Program-made: the position numbers and the translations under genes
In this document: positions 13,601 through 26,500 of the stretch, piece by piece
How the letters are laid out: each line of letters opens with the position of its first letter
How positions within the stretch are numbered: position 1 is the stretch's first letter
The notes under the pieces: model-generated
Told to the model about the DNA's origin: nothing
Database searches by the model: none
The model's input: the letters and a program-made list of their open reading frames with translations, nothing else
DNA from: Vandiemenella viatica
Lineage: Eukaryota > Arthropoda > Insecta > Orthoptera > Morabidae
Direction of reading: 5' to 3'
Assembly: GCA_031002005.1 (NCBI GenBank)
Contig: JARYHS010008074.1
Coordinates: 350,324,932 to 350,388,931 of the forward strand
DNA length: 64,000 bases

Positions 13601-16600
13601 GCCTCCACCAACCCTGTCACTGGAGAAAGCTTTCCGATCATAAGCTTACTTGCCAGTACAAACTGGGCACTAGGCAACCTGTGAAAACTCCCATGTAGTA
13701 TACCAATTAGGCCACAACCACTACCTGGCCTCCTACATAGTTTTGACCGCCAATCGCTAGCCATAAGAACAAATGGCAACTTACAGACACTATTCACCCG
13801 TAATCCAAAACACCCAATAGTTGGCCATGCCATCTCCCATGACACCAACAATCTTAAATCTTGTTTCATGGTCTGTGCTATCAGAGCCCCGCAAAACTAT
13901 ATTAGCTTCTCTGAACTCAGAAAGTACAAACTGGGCACTAGGCAACCAACTGATCTCAATCTTAAAACCCAGATATTGCTTTTCGTTTTCCTTCTCTCCA
14001 TCCTCTCTTTCCTTCCACCCCCACACCATTGCGACACCAACCAGAAGTGATGTTTAACTTCAAATAATTTTTTGGTTTAATGTTAATATTTTTTTCTCTG
14101 TTATTTCAGCCATATACAGACCACGCTATTTCAGCTTTACCTAGCTCCTGGAAATTTTTCTTTTCCCTTATAGCTTTACGTCAGGGATGTAATGGATATC
14201 CGCATGTGCACCCTCATCTGCAAGTGTGGAACTTTCACATGAAATCATACATCTGCTTTCGCATCCACATTTTTTAATGAGGATGTTTTGTTTACATTGG
14301 AATATATATTATTCTCTTCTCTTTATTTGAGATTCTGCCGACTGTTGCTTAACTAACAACAAAGTAGTTTTTCTCTGACGATCTTGCAATAAAAGTAACA
14401 ATGAACTGAATGGTGTTATTACATAAGTACAAATTTACAAGTTTGAATTTGTATGTACAGTAAAGCGGCTTATTGACGGTCGAACTTATAGGACATACCT
14501 GTAGAACGGCCGTAGGATGCGCTCACCCATTCATGCAAATAGATGGGGTCAAACAAAATGTTCCAACCAATCCTTTCCACTCATACTTTATTGCAGCACA
14601 CCATGTGTCCTTATCACACACTCGTAGGATGTTTACTCCAATAGCGTCCTCCAGTATCTATAGCTTGTTGGACAGCAAGAACCCTTTTTTTGCCTGGGAG
14701 TCCAACAGCATCCAACACGTCCTACATGTAGTTCTGTAACCACTTTCATGGCCCATCAAGAGATCTTTATCGAAAATCGGATATTCATAGGTCCTACAAT
14801 TTGTACTATGAATGCACCACTAGAGCGGTGGGAAGGTGGGTGGTGAGGCGTTAATGCTCCAGCCTCGCATTCGGGAGGACGTGAGTTCGAATCCCCGTCC
14901 GGGCATCCAGATTTGGGTTTTCCATAGTTTCCCCAAATCATTCCAGGCGAATAGTTCCTTTAAAAGGCCAAGGCTGAATTCCTTCCCTTTCCTAGCCCCA
15001 ATCCTTACAAGCCTATATTGACCTCAACATCAACTCGGCCTATAGCCATAAGCAAAAACAAAATGAAACAAAAAATAGTGAACACGGAGATGTGTAGTGG
15101 CGTGAATTAGTCGAACCACAAACTCCGAAGTTCATATGACAAAGATTGGTTTTTAGACGCCTGCTTAGTTATGTTTATAATTTAATTCACTTGTGAAATA
15201 ATCCCTTGTTTTTTACTGTTGAAAAATGAGGCAAAAGTAAATCAATATAGCAGTATGTAAATAGACTTTACTTATGAAAAAAGATATAATTTGGCATAAA
15301 ATATATACATACTTATTATTTTGATTTTAAATTTATTTTTGATAAATCATATATTTATTTTTCCATCTCTGCATCCGCTTCTGCGGATGTAAAACATTGA
15401 ACATCTGTGAAGATGACATCCGTTACAACCCTACTTTACATCTTGTTGAGACCAAGGTAATTAGAGGTGGGAAAGGACATTGGGGGGGGGGGGCAAAGAA
15501 TGGAAAAGTAACTTGGCCATAGCCTTTTAAAGGAACCTGGGTTTATTTTAGGAAGCCATGGAAAACCAAATTTGATGGGAATTCGAAAACGTGTCCTTCT
15601 AATTTTGAGGCGAGCATTAACACTTGCCCACCACACTGAGTGCCTGGGCTTCAACTTTCACCCATTACCCTACATTCATATTCTAAGCTGTTCCTCCCTT
15701 ACTTTAGTTCACATTTTGCCAGTATTCAATTTTGACTTTTCACAGAAGCTACAGTGCTAGCAGAATGTTTCTATATATTCTCCTATATTATCCCCACTTC
15801 TTGCATTTCTTTCTGTACCTAGGTAACCAAGCCTTCTCAGTTTTTTTTTTTTGGTTAAAGTAATTAAATAATTACTCAGCCTTGTAGGATTCATATAGGA
15901 AATATGGGTACGGAAAACAATTCTCCCCATAAGAATGGTGTCTATGATCTTTTCTACATGTATGTATAATTCATGATTTTGTCGCCTTCTGAATTCACCA
16001 TTTATTTGACTGGCCCCAGGATTTTCCTTAAGATCTAAATTTCTTTAATTTCTAAATTTCTTTTCTTCATAGGAAAGCATTCTGTGGCATATAGAGCTTC
16101 TAGTCATATGTGACTCTCCATTCCCTTCGTTTTACCCAATTCCTCAACTTCACCAAGCTAGTCCTTCAACAAATCCTATACAAAGCTCACAGGCTTTCTG
16201 CCCAGCTTATCGCCCAACACAAAATACTCTGCCTGTCTGCCACTAAAGTAATCAATCAGATACAGCAGATCCTTACAGAATGTAAACAGACCCAAGCAAA
16301 ACGTTCACAAAAAGATGTGCAAGCTATCTGCACTAGCAAAAATCTATAGGTCTACCTCAACCCCACCAACATTCCAACCATAAGCAGAGCACACCTACAC
16401 TTCCCTTGAATGCCAAAACTCCGTGTCACGTCCATATTTTCAACCTTCCCACTCTTCTACCACCCACTCCAAAAGCCACTACCCTATCTCCCGTTAAGCC
16501 TCAGCAGACTGTGTTAACCCTTCTTCCATTCCTTTATCAAACCCTCCTCTCTGTTCTCTATAAGGCACTATCATTTTCCTCGACCCCAAGATTCGGCCAT

Positions 16601-19600
16601 GCCACTTCACTCAGAGACACTCTAGCATTCTGCCATACCCTCAGAGGGTGACACCATTATGCCACAATGGAGGATAGTGACATTTGGTGTGATGATAGAG
16701 AGTCTAGCCTGAGGCGGTTCAAACTCCATCCCAACTAGATACACCTATCCTTTTCCATGGTTGCCTCCTAATGTTACAGGAATTACTCACATCCAACCTG
16801 CCTTCAACCTGTTTCCTTAATTCCATTCCACACTCCAAAAATCTCAATTCCATTGAAATCCGGGCCTTGAGGGATAAAATCATCATCCTCCTCCTTGTTG
16901 ACATGTGCTCAACAACTGTAGTCATGGGCAATAATGATTATGAGGCCGAGGCACTGAGACGGTTCTCTCACACCAGCACTTACTGTCCAAATCCTCCATT
17001 ACCTCAATTAGTCAACAAGTATGCAAATTCCTCTACTCCATAGTCCATTGCACCCAAATTATTGTCCTTCCTTACATCACAGAATCCCCATACCCACACC
17101 TTGAAACCTTCCTCCCAAGCTCCACAAGACTGGAAATCCTGGTTAATCTATACTTGTGGCACAAGGATCACATATTGAATGGACTTGTGGATCAGTACCT
17201 CCAACTTTTTGTACAGAATTTCCCCTCATTCATAAAAGATACCCCATACTTCCTTTAAAATATTTCCACAATTCCCTAAACCAGAACCCTTCCTTTTCTC
17301 ATTAAATGTTATGTCATTGTACACAAGCATCCCCCATGGTCAGAGCCTCAGTGCCATGGAACACTTCCTGGAAATGTGACCACCTGATAGTTTCCGCATC
17401 ACATCCTTCCTCACCTCTTTGGCAAAGTTCATTTTGCCAAAATGCTTCTTTTCCTTTAACTCCAAAATTTACCACCAGCTATGCAGCACTGCAATGGGTT
17501 CCCGCCTGACCCCATCTTGTATGATTCAGAAACATATACCATATTATCATGAGCTGGATCCACAATGATAACCACCTAATAGATTTCCTTAACTCCCTAA
17601 ACAATAGTAACTCGATCAACTTTACATGGTCTTACCCCAACACCCATGCCACCTTTCTTCATGTGGATAATTCCTTACAAAATGGGGTCCTTCAAACCTC
17701 TTCTCACATCAAGCCCACAACAATACTTTCACTTCAACATCTGCCATCCCCTGCATACCAAGCATTTCCTTCTTTACATCCAGGCATCTGTAAGAGATGT
17801 ATCTGTTGCAATGAAGAATCTCTATCTAGATGCCCCGAGTTCTCACCACCAGTGGCTAGCCCCCTGCACTGGTACAAAAACAAATCTCTCATGCCACAAC
17901 CAATCGTCCATACAACTTCTCCAAATGGGCATGACTTCCTACATTCCGTCTCCGAGATGCACACCCTTCTCCACAAAATACTGTTCCACAAGCACATGCT
18001 TCAGAAGACCACACAACCTTAAGAATATATTGGTTCACAAATACTCAACTTGAAATTCCCCCCCAAACCACCACCTCTTAACCCCACAGATGGAAACTAC
18101 CTCAGCTACATATTCTTGACATCGAACATTGTGCTGACCTTTATCTCCAATAAGACCCATCCACTAATCCCAGCATCTATTATTATTATTTGTTCATGTT
18201 TTACAGATCATATATTTAATATTTATACTTAAAGGTTTTATTATTAATAATAATAATATTATATCCTTCCATATAAATTAAGTTTTGTGGTGATCTTCCA
18301 CTTCCAAGGATAGTTTATCTCCAGAATTATCCATTATCGATTCAGTACTGTCTTGCCCCCCTCCACCATCACTGACACCCAGGCCATGCTACTTCCCTAT
18401 TCACCAAGTGGGTGACAATATGATCACATCTGACCCTGCCAACTTTCTTATCTAATTCCAAGAATAAGGATCAATACTGAATTATTGCATTACACGTGTC
18501 TTTTTGTGTTCGTTGTTCCCAGCCGCTGTTGCCTACCGTAAGTGAACCATCACTTACCTGAAGATGATAGCTGTGCAGTATGAACTCATGTAAAACACTG
18601 AAATTTTTTAGTCCTAGCCCTTTATCAATAAGAGAACATTGCAGAGAGAGGATGCTGTATGAGACTACCTTACATAGTGAGAGTTGAGAAAGGAACAGGT
18701 TGGGGGTAAATTCAAACAGGGGACATGGAGTGATTTGCAGCTAATATCTGATTTTTTAAAAAATTTTCAGAACTAATGACTGGCAGGAGAAAATAGCAGC
18801 TTTCAAAATAATATAATATAAATTGTTTAACCCTTTCCTCTCTGACGGTACTTATAAGTACCACTGTATTTACCACCATATAATTCGACAATACCAGTGT
18901 CCACTGCATTGTTAAGCCTGTTGATCTATTGTTGTATGATTAGGTCAGACAATGGCAACATTTATTTTTAAATTCTGCTTAAAATTGCCGAGAAATTAAT
19001 TTTCTAAGTTGGGGCTTGACAGCATTCTGACCAGAGTAAGAAGTGCTACATTACAATGAATTTTTAGATGATAATTTGCTTGGTAAGTGTCAATTTCTGT
19101 TATTACTTTTTTAGTTTGAACATTTAACTATATATTTTTTACCTATAAAATATGTTTTTCTAGTTTCTTTACTAAATAATCTAGAAAAACCAACGTGGAC
19201 TTATAAGTACCGTCAGGGAGTTCTGGGTAGTTTTATGCAGATTATTGGTCAATAGATTTAGCAAGTAAACAATTGGTTTATCATTGTTTTAGATATTTTC
19301 AAATAGATATTTTTATGAAATACCCTCTGACTGAAGCTCTTCTCTTTGAAGTTTATAATTTATCAAGGCAAAAATGAAGAAATGACTGGAATGTTCTCAG
19401 ATTACTCATTAGGTCAAAGAGTGGTCTTAGAATTGATTGAAAAAAAATGGAGCAATGCCGATGTTATCTAGTATTATCAGTATTTTTCATCAGTTTCATT
19501 ATTAAAAAACTGAAACAACTTTTGTTTGTGGGAGAATCAGACCTTACTGCAAGGAACTTTCTAACAATCTGCTGATGGAAAACTAAAAAGAGGAGATTGT

Positions 19601-20535
19601 GACAACGAATTTACAAACCTAGATATTTGCTACTGGATATGGAAGGATAAAAAGGTCATACATTTAGTATCAAATTTTCATGGCAGCGATGAAACTCCAC
19701 TATACTGGTTGGGGTCAATGGCAACTTCAACAGATGAGCCCTCTCTTGGGTTGGATTGGTGACCTGGTGGATCTTGGACCAGAGGGCCTCTCTGGCCGGT
19801 CATCGGGGGCCACCTCCGGGCAGTAGGTCCCGTAGCATTTTGCCCATCCTGCCACCCTGTTGTTACACCACTAGTTATATGCAAAGAAAAAGATGGATTG
19901 AAGTCGAAAATTTCATGCTCAGGAGTCGTCAAGGACTACAATACCTTCATGTGTGGGGTTGATACTGCTGATCAGCTGATGGTTTTGTGCAATGCTGACA
20001 GAAGATTACCGAAATCATGGTAAAGATTGTTTTTGGGAATTCTGGATGTTGTATTTGTCAATGCCTATAACATAAATGGTCCGATATTTGAAAAAAGTCT
20101 GTAAAATTTTTTTAGAAGATCATTTGCACAAGGTATGATGACTATAAAGGATATCAGTAAGAAGAAAAGGTCATCTATATATATTTTACCAAGCCCTCAT
20201 CCATTCAAACAACACAAGTCATTCTATTCCACAAAGAGATGTAAGATTGGGAAACAGAGGCTAACACTGTCCCTAAATTGTAAAAATCAGATGAAGATGT
20301 GAAGTATGTAGAATGAAGAAAATACAGTCAAAACATCATTCCAAATGTTCCTCTGCAATGTCTTTTGTGTCTGAATGAGCAAAAAGAATTTTTTTTTTTT
20401 TGAATATCATGAGGCAAACATTTCATACCAATATGAACATAATTGATTTCAATTGCTATTTCTGTACATCCTGTCATACACAAAGTCCCTGACGGTACTT
20501 ATAAGTACCGGCTTAGTAATTAGCACTTAGAGTTC

Positions 20536-20566
<31 letters not shown>

Positions 20567-23500
20567 AAAAAAATGTGTTTAATTTCAAGTACCTTTATAC
20601 AAATATATAATTGAAATTATAAATTTCCCTTTATTTCCAATAGCCGGTAGGAAAGGGTTAATACGTAACTATCAATAAAAAACTTTAAACCAAAGAATCT
20701 TTGGAGATGAAGACACCTCTTGTTAGCAATGGTTCATGTTAGATAGTGGGGGTCGAAGCAAGGAGAGGATGGAGCAAGTACATATGTATATTAATGATAC
20801 CAGGATAAGAAGGATAGTGAGTATTATGTGAGATTGAGGTCCGGAGAGTAACTGGTATACAGAGTGTGTTAACAGGCAAATTTTTACCCTCAGAGTTCAG
20901 ATGGGAATGTGGTTTCAGGAAGTACTCTGATGGCTCTGTGAAGCAGTTACTGAGTTGGCAAGAAGGTGGTATAGGTTTTGAGAGTAAATTGCTTCTGTGG
21001 CTATTCATTCTGATGGTGAGGCTGATGTAAGAACTTGGACAATGGAGGCAGGTGAGCTGGCATATAAGATGGAATGTATATAGGTGAAGATATGATGGAC
21101 TTTTTCACCAGTGGTAGGGTTCCAAAACGGGGAGAGTGGATGAGTAGAAGTTTAAACTACTCTACTCATTTTAGGGACTCTATTTCATTTGCCACATCCT
21201 TCGGCAATGTTTTAATACTATAGACAAGAGTGAGAGCCAATGAGACAACCTGGAATCCATCCTCTAGTAATTCCTACCCCCATCCCAGTAAGGTCCACCT
21301 TCCCTCCCCCAAAATGAATTGTGGCTTTTACTAAACTATAAAAAGTGCAAGGTAAATGTGCATAACTAACAAAAGGAATCTACAAATACAATACAATACA
21401 AAATTAAAAGTTCGGTTATTGACATGGCTGATTTCATGAAGTATTTAGGTGAAGCAGTACAAAGGAAGTGGGACTTGCACATTAATTTGGTTGCAGGAAG
21501 CACTAATTCTACACTGTGATTCATAGGTCGAATCATGAAAAACTGTTAACCACAATTTTGTGAATTGCGGAGAATATATGCAGATAGACCATGCCATTTA
21601 TACCACATCCCATATTTTGTATCAGCAAACTTGCCTCCATTGCCAAAGTTCTTACATCAGCCTCACCATGAAGTTATTATCCATAAGAACGAATGTTCAC
21701 AGGCAGTTTATTGCCCCCACCTCCAGCCCGGCCATATTGATTAAAAAAAAAATCATTCATGCAACAGTGTTGCCAGCGGGTGCCATGTGATCTTGGCCAT
21801 TTGGTTCTATTTTCTTGACATAGAGCAGAGCCCAAAATATTGTATTTTCCTTTTGTTTCTGTAGTGTTTTTTTTATTTCTGTTTTCCTCCTCCCTTAAAC
21901 TATGATGAGTGGATGATATATTTTATCTATCCTTTCCACAAAAACTTCGGCATTATTATTAATAAATTTTACCATGCTAGATATAAATTAGCCAGTTTTT
22001 AATTTAATGAAGAGGATAACAATAACATAGGTCTTTTTGCACTGAATGCGTAAACCATCCAAGCTATAATCAATGATAGCAAACACTAAAAATCGAGCTT
22101 CCCAACTAAAATGCTCAAATTCTTTGCAAGCACAGTGAATCTCCACAGTGTGATCTGATTACGAAAGGTCACAAGGTACCATTATTGAATAACTAGACAA
22201 TTATATAACTACTATGTGTACCATTAGATTAAACATTCTATTTCTAGAAATATATTTGTAAAAAAATAACATGTGGCTAGAAAATTAATTTTTAAGCTAT
22301 TCAAAATAATGCTGAAAATGCATAATATTAAAAATAATTAACTTAAGGTAATTTAAATACAGTAAAAGGGACTGATACATTATAAAGTTTTGATGAGTGA
22401 AATATATGATAAACAAAAGTCTGCTTCAGCCTATCCCTGTTTCCTAGGCAGCCAACAAGCATAAAAGAACATAGAAATTAGGAGAGATTTTTCAACATCT
22501 TTAATTTAAATTGATATAATTGGGATGGAGCGCTCACTCCACACACCCATCTTTCTCCTTTCTATTCACATCTACTCTTGCCCTCTTCTAATTTCAACTT
22601 TAAATTGTTTCAGTGTTTTTGGTAGATTATTCATCATCTCTTGATAATTTATTCCAATCCCTTACACCCTTCCCTACAAAAGAAAATTTTCCCTCACCCT
22701 TATGCCTGAAATCAATTATCAGCTTGTAGTTATGGTCATCTCTATCCTTCCATGCAACTCTCTTAATTTTCCCACCAATATCTTTCCATGCCTCATCGCC
22801 AATATATGCCTCGTACACTGCCATGTCTCTCTTCACCCTCATTCCATCTTCCAACGAATCCCACTCCAGCCCCTTTATCATATTAGTTCTGCAGTAATTT
22901 CTAAAGACAAATCTAGCAGTCCTTCTCTGCACCCCCTCCAACTCCAACTTATATTTATCAAAATTAATGTTTGATAGGAAAAAATACTATATGATAAATT
23001 ACTGGCAAAAAACAAAAGAAATAAAACAGTATAAATACATTAGTTCATGTGAGTAAAACAATGTACTCAATCTAATTATTAATAAAGATAAAAACACACG
23101 TTCTTCACAATAGTAAAAGTAAAAGCAATTGAAACAAACTTACTTGACTGTTCAGTCATGGTGCTCGCTACTTCAGCCAAAGTATCCTCATCATTGGATT
23201 CATATTCTTCAGGAACAGCACTTCCTAAACAAATAACTCAAACATAGCATTCAAAAATACCAGTACTATCAGTTGTTTGTATCCATATTTTCAACTATTT
23301 AAGAGCCATGTTATGAATGAATATGCATTGGATGACAATGTAATGAGGTATAGCTGAGGTAATATGATAATCAGTCAAAGTATGAAAAGAGAAAAGCTAT
23401 ACTCATAAAGCTTCAACACTGAAACTAATAAAGAAAGAAAGAGAATATTCCAAAACTAGAACTAACAATTTGAAATCAAATTGACAGCATAAAGTTTAAA

Positions 23501-26500
23501 AAGACATTTTTGCAACATAATTGTAAAATGACTTAACACTTAATAAGGTATAAAATGAAAATATCCTCCACTTGCAATCTCATATAAAAATCTAACTGCC
23601 TGCAAGATACTTTGTAAACCATAGGGTAAAAATATCACCTATGAATACAAAAATCTTGAGAAAATCATATAATGGCAGTCTGAAATTTGGCTCATCTGCA
23701 GGGCGCTAATGACCCCGCCGTCGACGCGCCCTAAAACCCGAATAACAACAACAACAACAACGGCTCATCTGCAATTTCAGAAGAGTTTAAACTATTAAAT
23801 CAAATGTGCTTAGCAAAAGAGATGTTTCAAATTCAATAAACTCTTTATATTTAGCATTTAATTCAATGATGTTTGAAAACAATACAGGAACCCTATCCCT
23901 ACGCCTACCCCTCCCCACATCCACATCTATACTATTATAAATCTGCAAGCAGGCTGCATGTGCCTCATTATTTAAACGGGAGCCATGCAAAAAACTACCT
24001 CAGCAATTTTGGTGGTGTTTTCAAATCTTTAGAGCTAACGGTCACAATTTAAATCTGCAGAAATAGCAAATGACTTATATGAACTGAGGTATGGAGGGAA
24101 TAATTAAATACAATTCTAAAAATAAAATTATGAGATACGGATCACACTATAATTGAGATGTTCACTCCTTGCACAAAACTGACGAAAATATCACACACAA
24201 CATAATTTAGAATTCTGTTTAATATTTTGACTTCAAATATTTATTGAATGCTGTAAACGGAATACCTGAATCTGAATTAAGCATTACTATTAACGGTGTT
24301 TAATTTAGTGCAAAAATCATGCATTTGACTAAAGACTAGTATCTCTAGATTGTATATATCTGTCTTTGGTTATAATTTTGTGGTTTTATCTGTTCTGATA
24401 AATGTAATTATATAGAATTCATTACTCAAACCACTACACAATACTTTAACTCTTCAATGTAACAGAAGTGTATATTTACGGTAAGTAATTTGTGCTTAAT
24501 ACAGATAGTAAAAGGTTTTAAACATCCGGGGCCACCAAAATTTGATGGTGAATAGCGAGAATTCGAAAGTAAAGAATAAAATTTTGTGTTACATCGCTTA
24601 CCGGTAGTTCTCGACATATCGGAAGACAAAAATCAGTTACATATGCAGTTTCTTGTGCCTTTGGTGACGTTTTTAATCTGTTACAGGCCACATTTTGATC
24701 TAACCACAACCGCTAGAAGAAAAAGAGAATAAACGTTACATTGCGATACTGTCAATGTTTTATTGCGCGTGTTTTATTCCTCTTGCAGTGCAAACTGAAG
24801 TTGTATAATGAAATTAATTTTAAAATTTACCCTACGCGTACTTTGAATCCTGAAACAGACAATCTTGTCATAACCAAAAATTTATTTAGCGATACATTTA
24901 ATGTGTTTAGGTGTAAATGTATCGTTTGATTTTAAAGCGGCAATTGTGGTTAAATCGAAATGTAGCCTGGACCAGAATGATTTTGTAACAACATAAGGCA
25001 TGATGAATTCAGTCATTAATAGTAATTAATAAGCTGCTTTAGTGAGAGCCACAGCAAGAAAATGTTACAACAAAGGATTTAACTAACATTTCAAAAGATT
25101 GTCATTGCTTTTGCAGTGCCGGTGGCATCTAATAGATACATGTCACTCTTACATTTTAATTTTTAATTTAATTCGTGGCAACTTTTCCAACAAAGGAGAG
25201 TGCAAAACATGAAGAAGACATTATAACGAAGCAGTTAAAACAAATTTCAACAGGTCAGTACCAGTTTCTGGCATGTGGAGAATGTCCCCTCCCTCCCATA
25301 AGCTTGTATAATGAGTGAGTGCCATGTCAGTGGTGACGTGTATTCCCAGAAACAAAACAAACGTTGTGCATGTCCAGCTTATACGTATTTACGTATGGCT
25401 TTGGCGACATGTTTTTTTTTTTTGGCCCAGGACTCATTTCAACCTAACCACTTCAATTTTGAGATATGATGAAGAGATTTGGGTAGATGCATAAAAGTCA
25501 TTAAACATGAAATGCATGTTACTACCCATGGCATAGGAATGTACACATATCGTATTATGAAAATTTGCCAGCGATTTCAGATTAATTATTGCAAATGCTA
25601 TCATTGGCGGCAGAGATATTTTTAGAAATGAATGTTCGCTACTGCCAACACTACCGCTTTATGTATAAGGCACATTTATTTTAGCCTTAATATTCACTTT
25701 TAATCCCGAGAAAAGTGTTTTCCAAATTTCTGACCAAGAGGTCAACTAATTCTCAATACGTTCTTATTGGACTGTTAGTGTTACTGTTTCATCTATTTTT
25801 AATATATTATATTGTGTTAAAATATAAGTATAACAAAAAAACTGTCAACTATAGTATGAAAACTGAATATAAGGTAATAACTAAAGGAAAGGAAAATATT
25901 TAAATGAAATTTATGTTCTTTGCTGCTTCAAGATAATATTTGGTACTAAAACAAAAAATAGGGTATTTTTATATACGCAAACACCATGCGTGCGAAGCAG
26001 CAGGTAAATTCAGGTTTTATCTAAAAACATGGACCTTTCAATTGTGAGTTACTCTTGCACAATGAGGGGATTCCATACACGGAGCACATAATAGACGGAG
26101 GGTATTGTTATTACTGTATCACTCAGATAAGCAGTAGTTTTGTGGAATTCTTTCTGCCACACCCTTGACATTATATTTCCTGCGTGGCTCTTTTATCCTG
26201 TGATAATGGGTTGCTTGAAATATTGCATACTAGTTACAATTAAACCCCTCATTTCACTCAAACCTGCTGCCTTTAGCTTCAGTCAGTGACTGGTTTATTA
26301 TTTCATACTTCTTTGAGTTCATATTACTTGACAGATTACATTTAAGCTTATGCAGTATTTCTCTTAGTTCAGGATATAAAATACAGATAATAACTTCATT
26401 TCAATAAGGGAAACATAAAAAATTCTTATCAACATATTAGACAACATAATTTTGCCAAGGAAGAAGGATGAATTATTCAGACACAGAAAAAGCAGATGAT

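Larger units (their letters stand above)
18831..20657 (+). mobile_element. piggyBac transposon with TTAA sites
   Basis: Flanked by TTAA at 18827-18830 and 20658-20661, with inverted ends ccctttcct. Just inside the ends lie two copies of the 16-base palindrome GGTACTTATAAGTACC (18847-18862 and 20494-20509), embedded in the larger word ctgacggtacttataagtac; an inverted copy sits at about 19200-19220. Length 1827 bp, with transposase remnants in the middle. Confidence 0.9.

Noticed and set aside
13528..14029. Minus-strand frames of 113 and 79 codons.
   Set aside because: Antisense of the Penelope C-terminal region.
17549..18053. Overlapping 157 and 135 codon plus-strand frames.
   Set aside because: Pieces of one frameshifted Penelope RT rather than separate genes.
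25715..25903. 62-codon frame with a hydrophobic stretch (a possible small membrane protein).
   Set aside because: Lies in sequence partly repeated near 50935; no start context, homologue or splice evidence.
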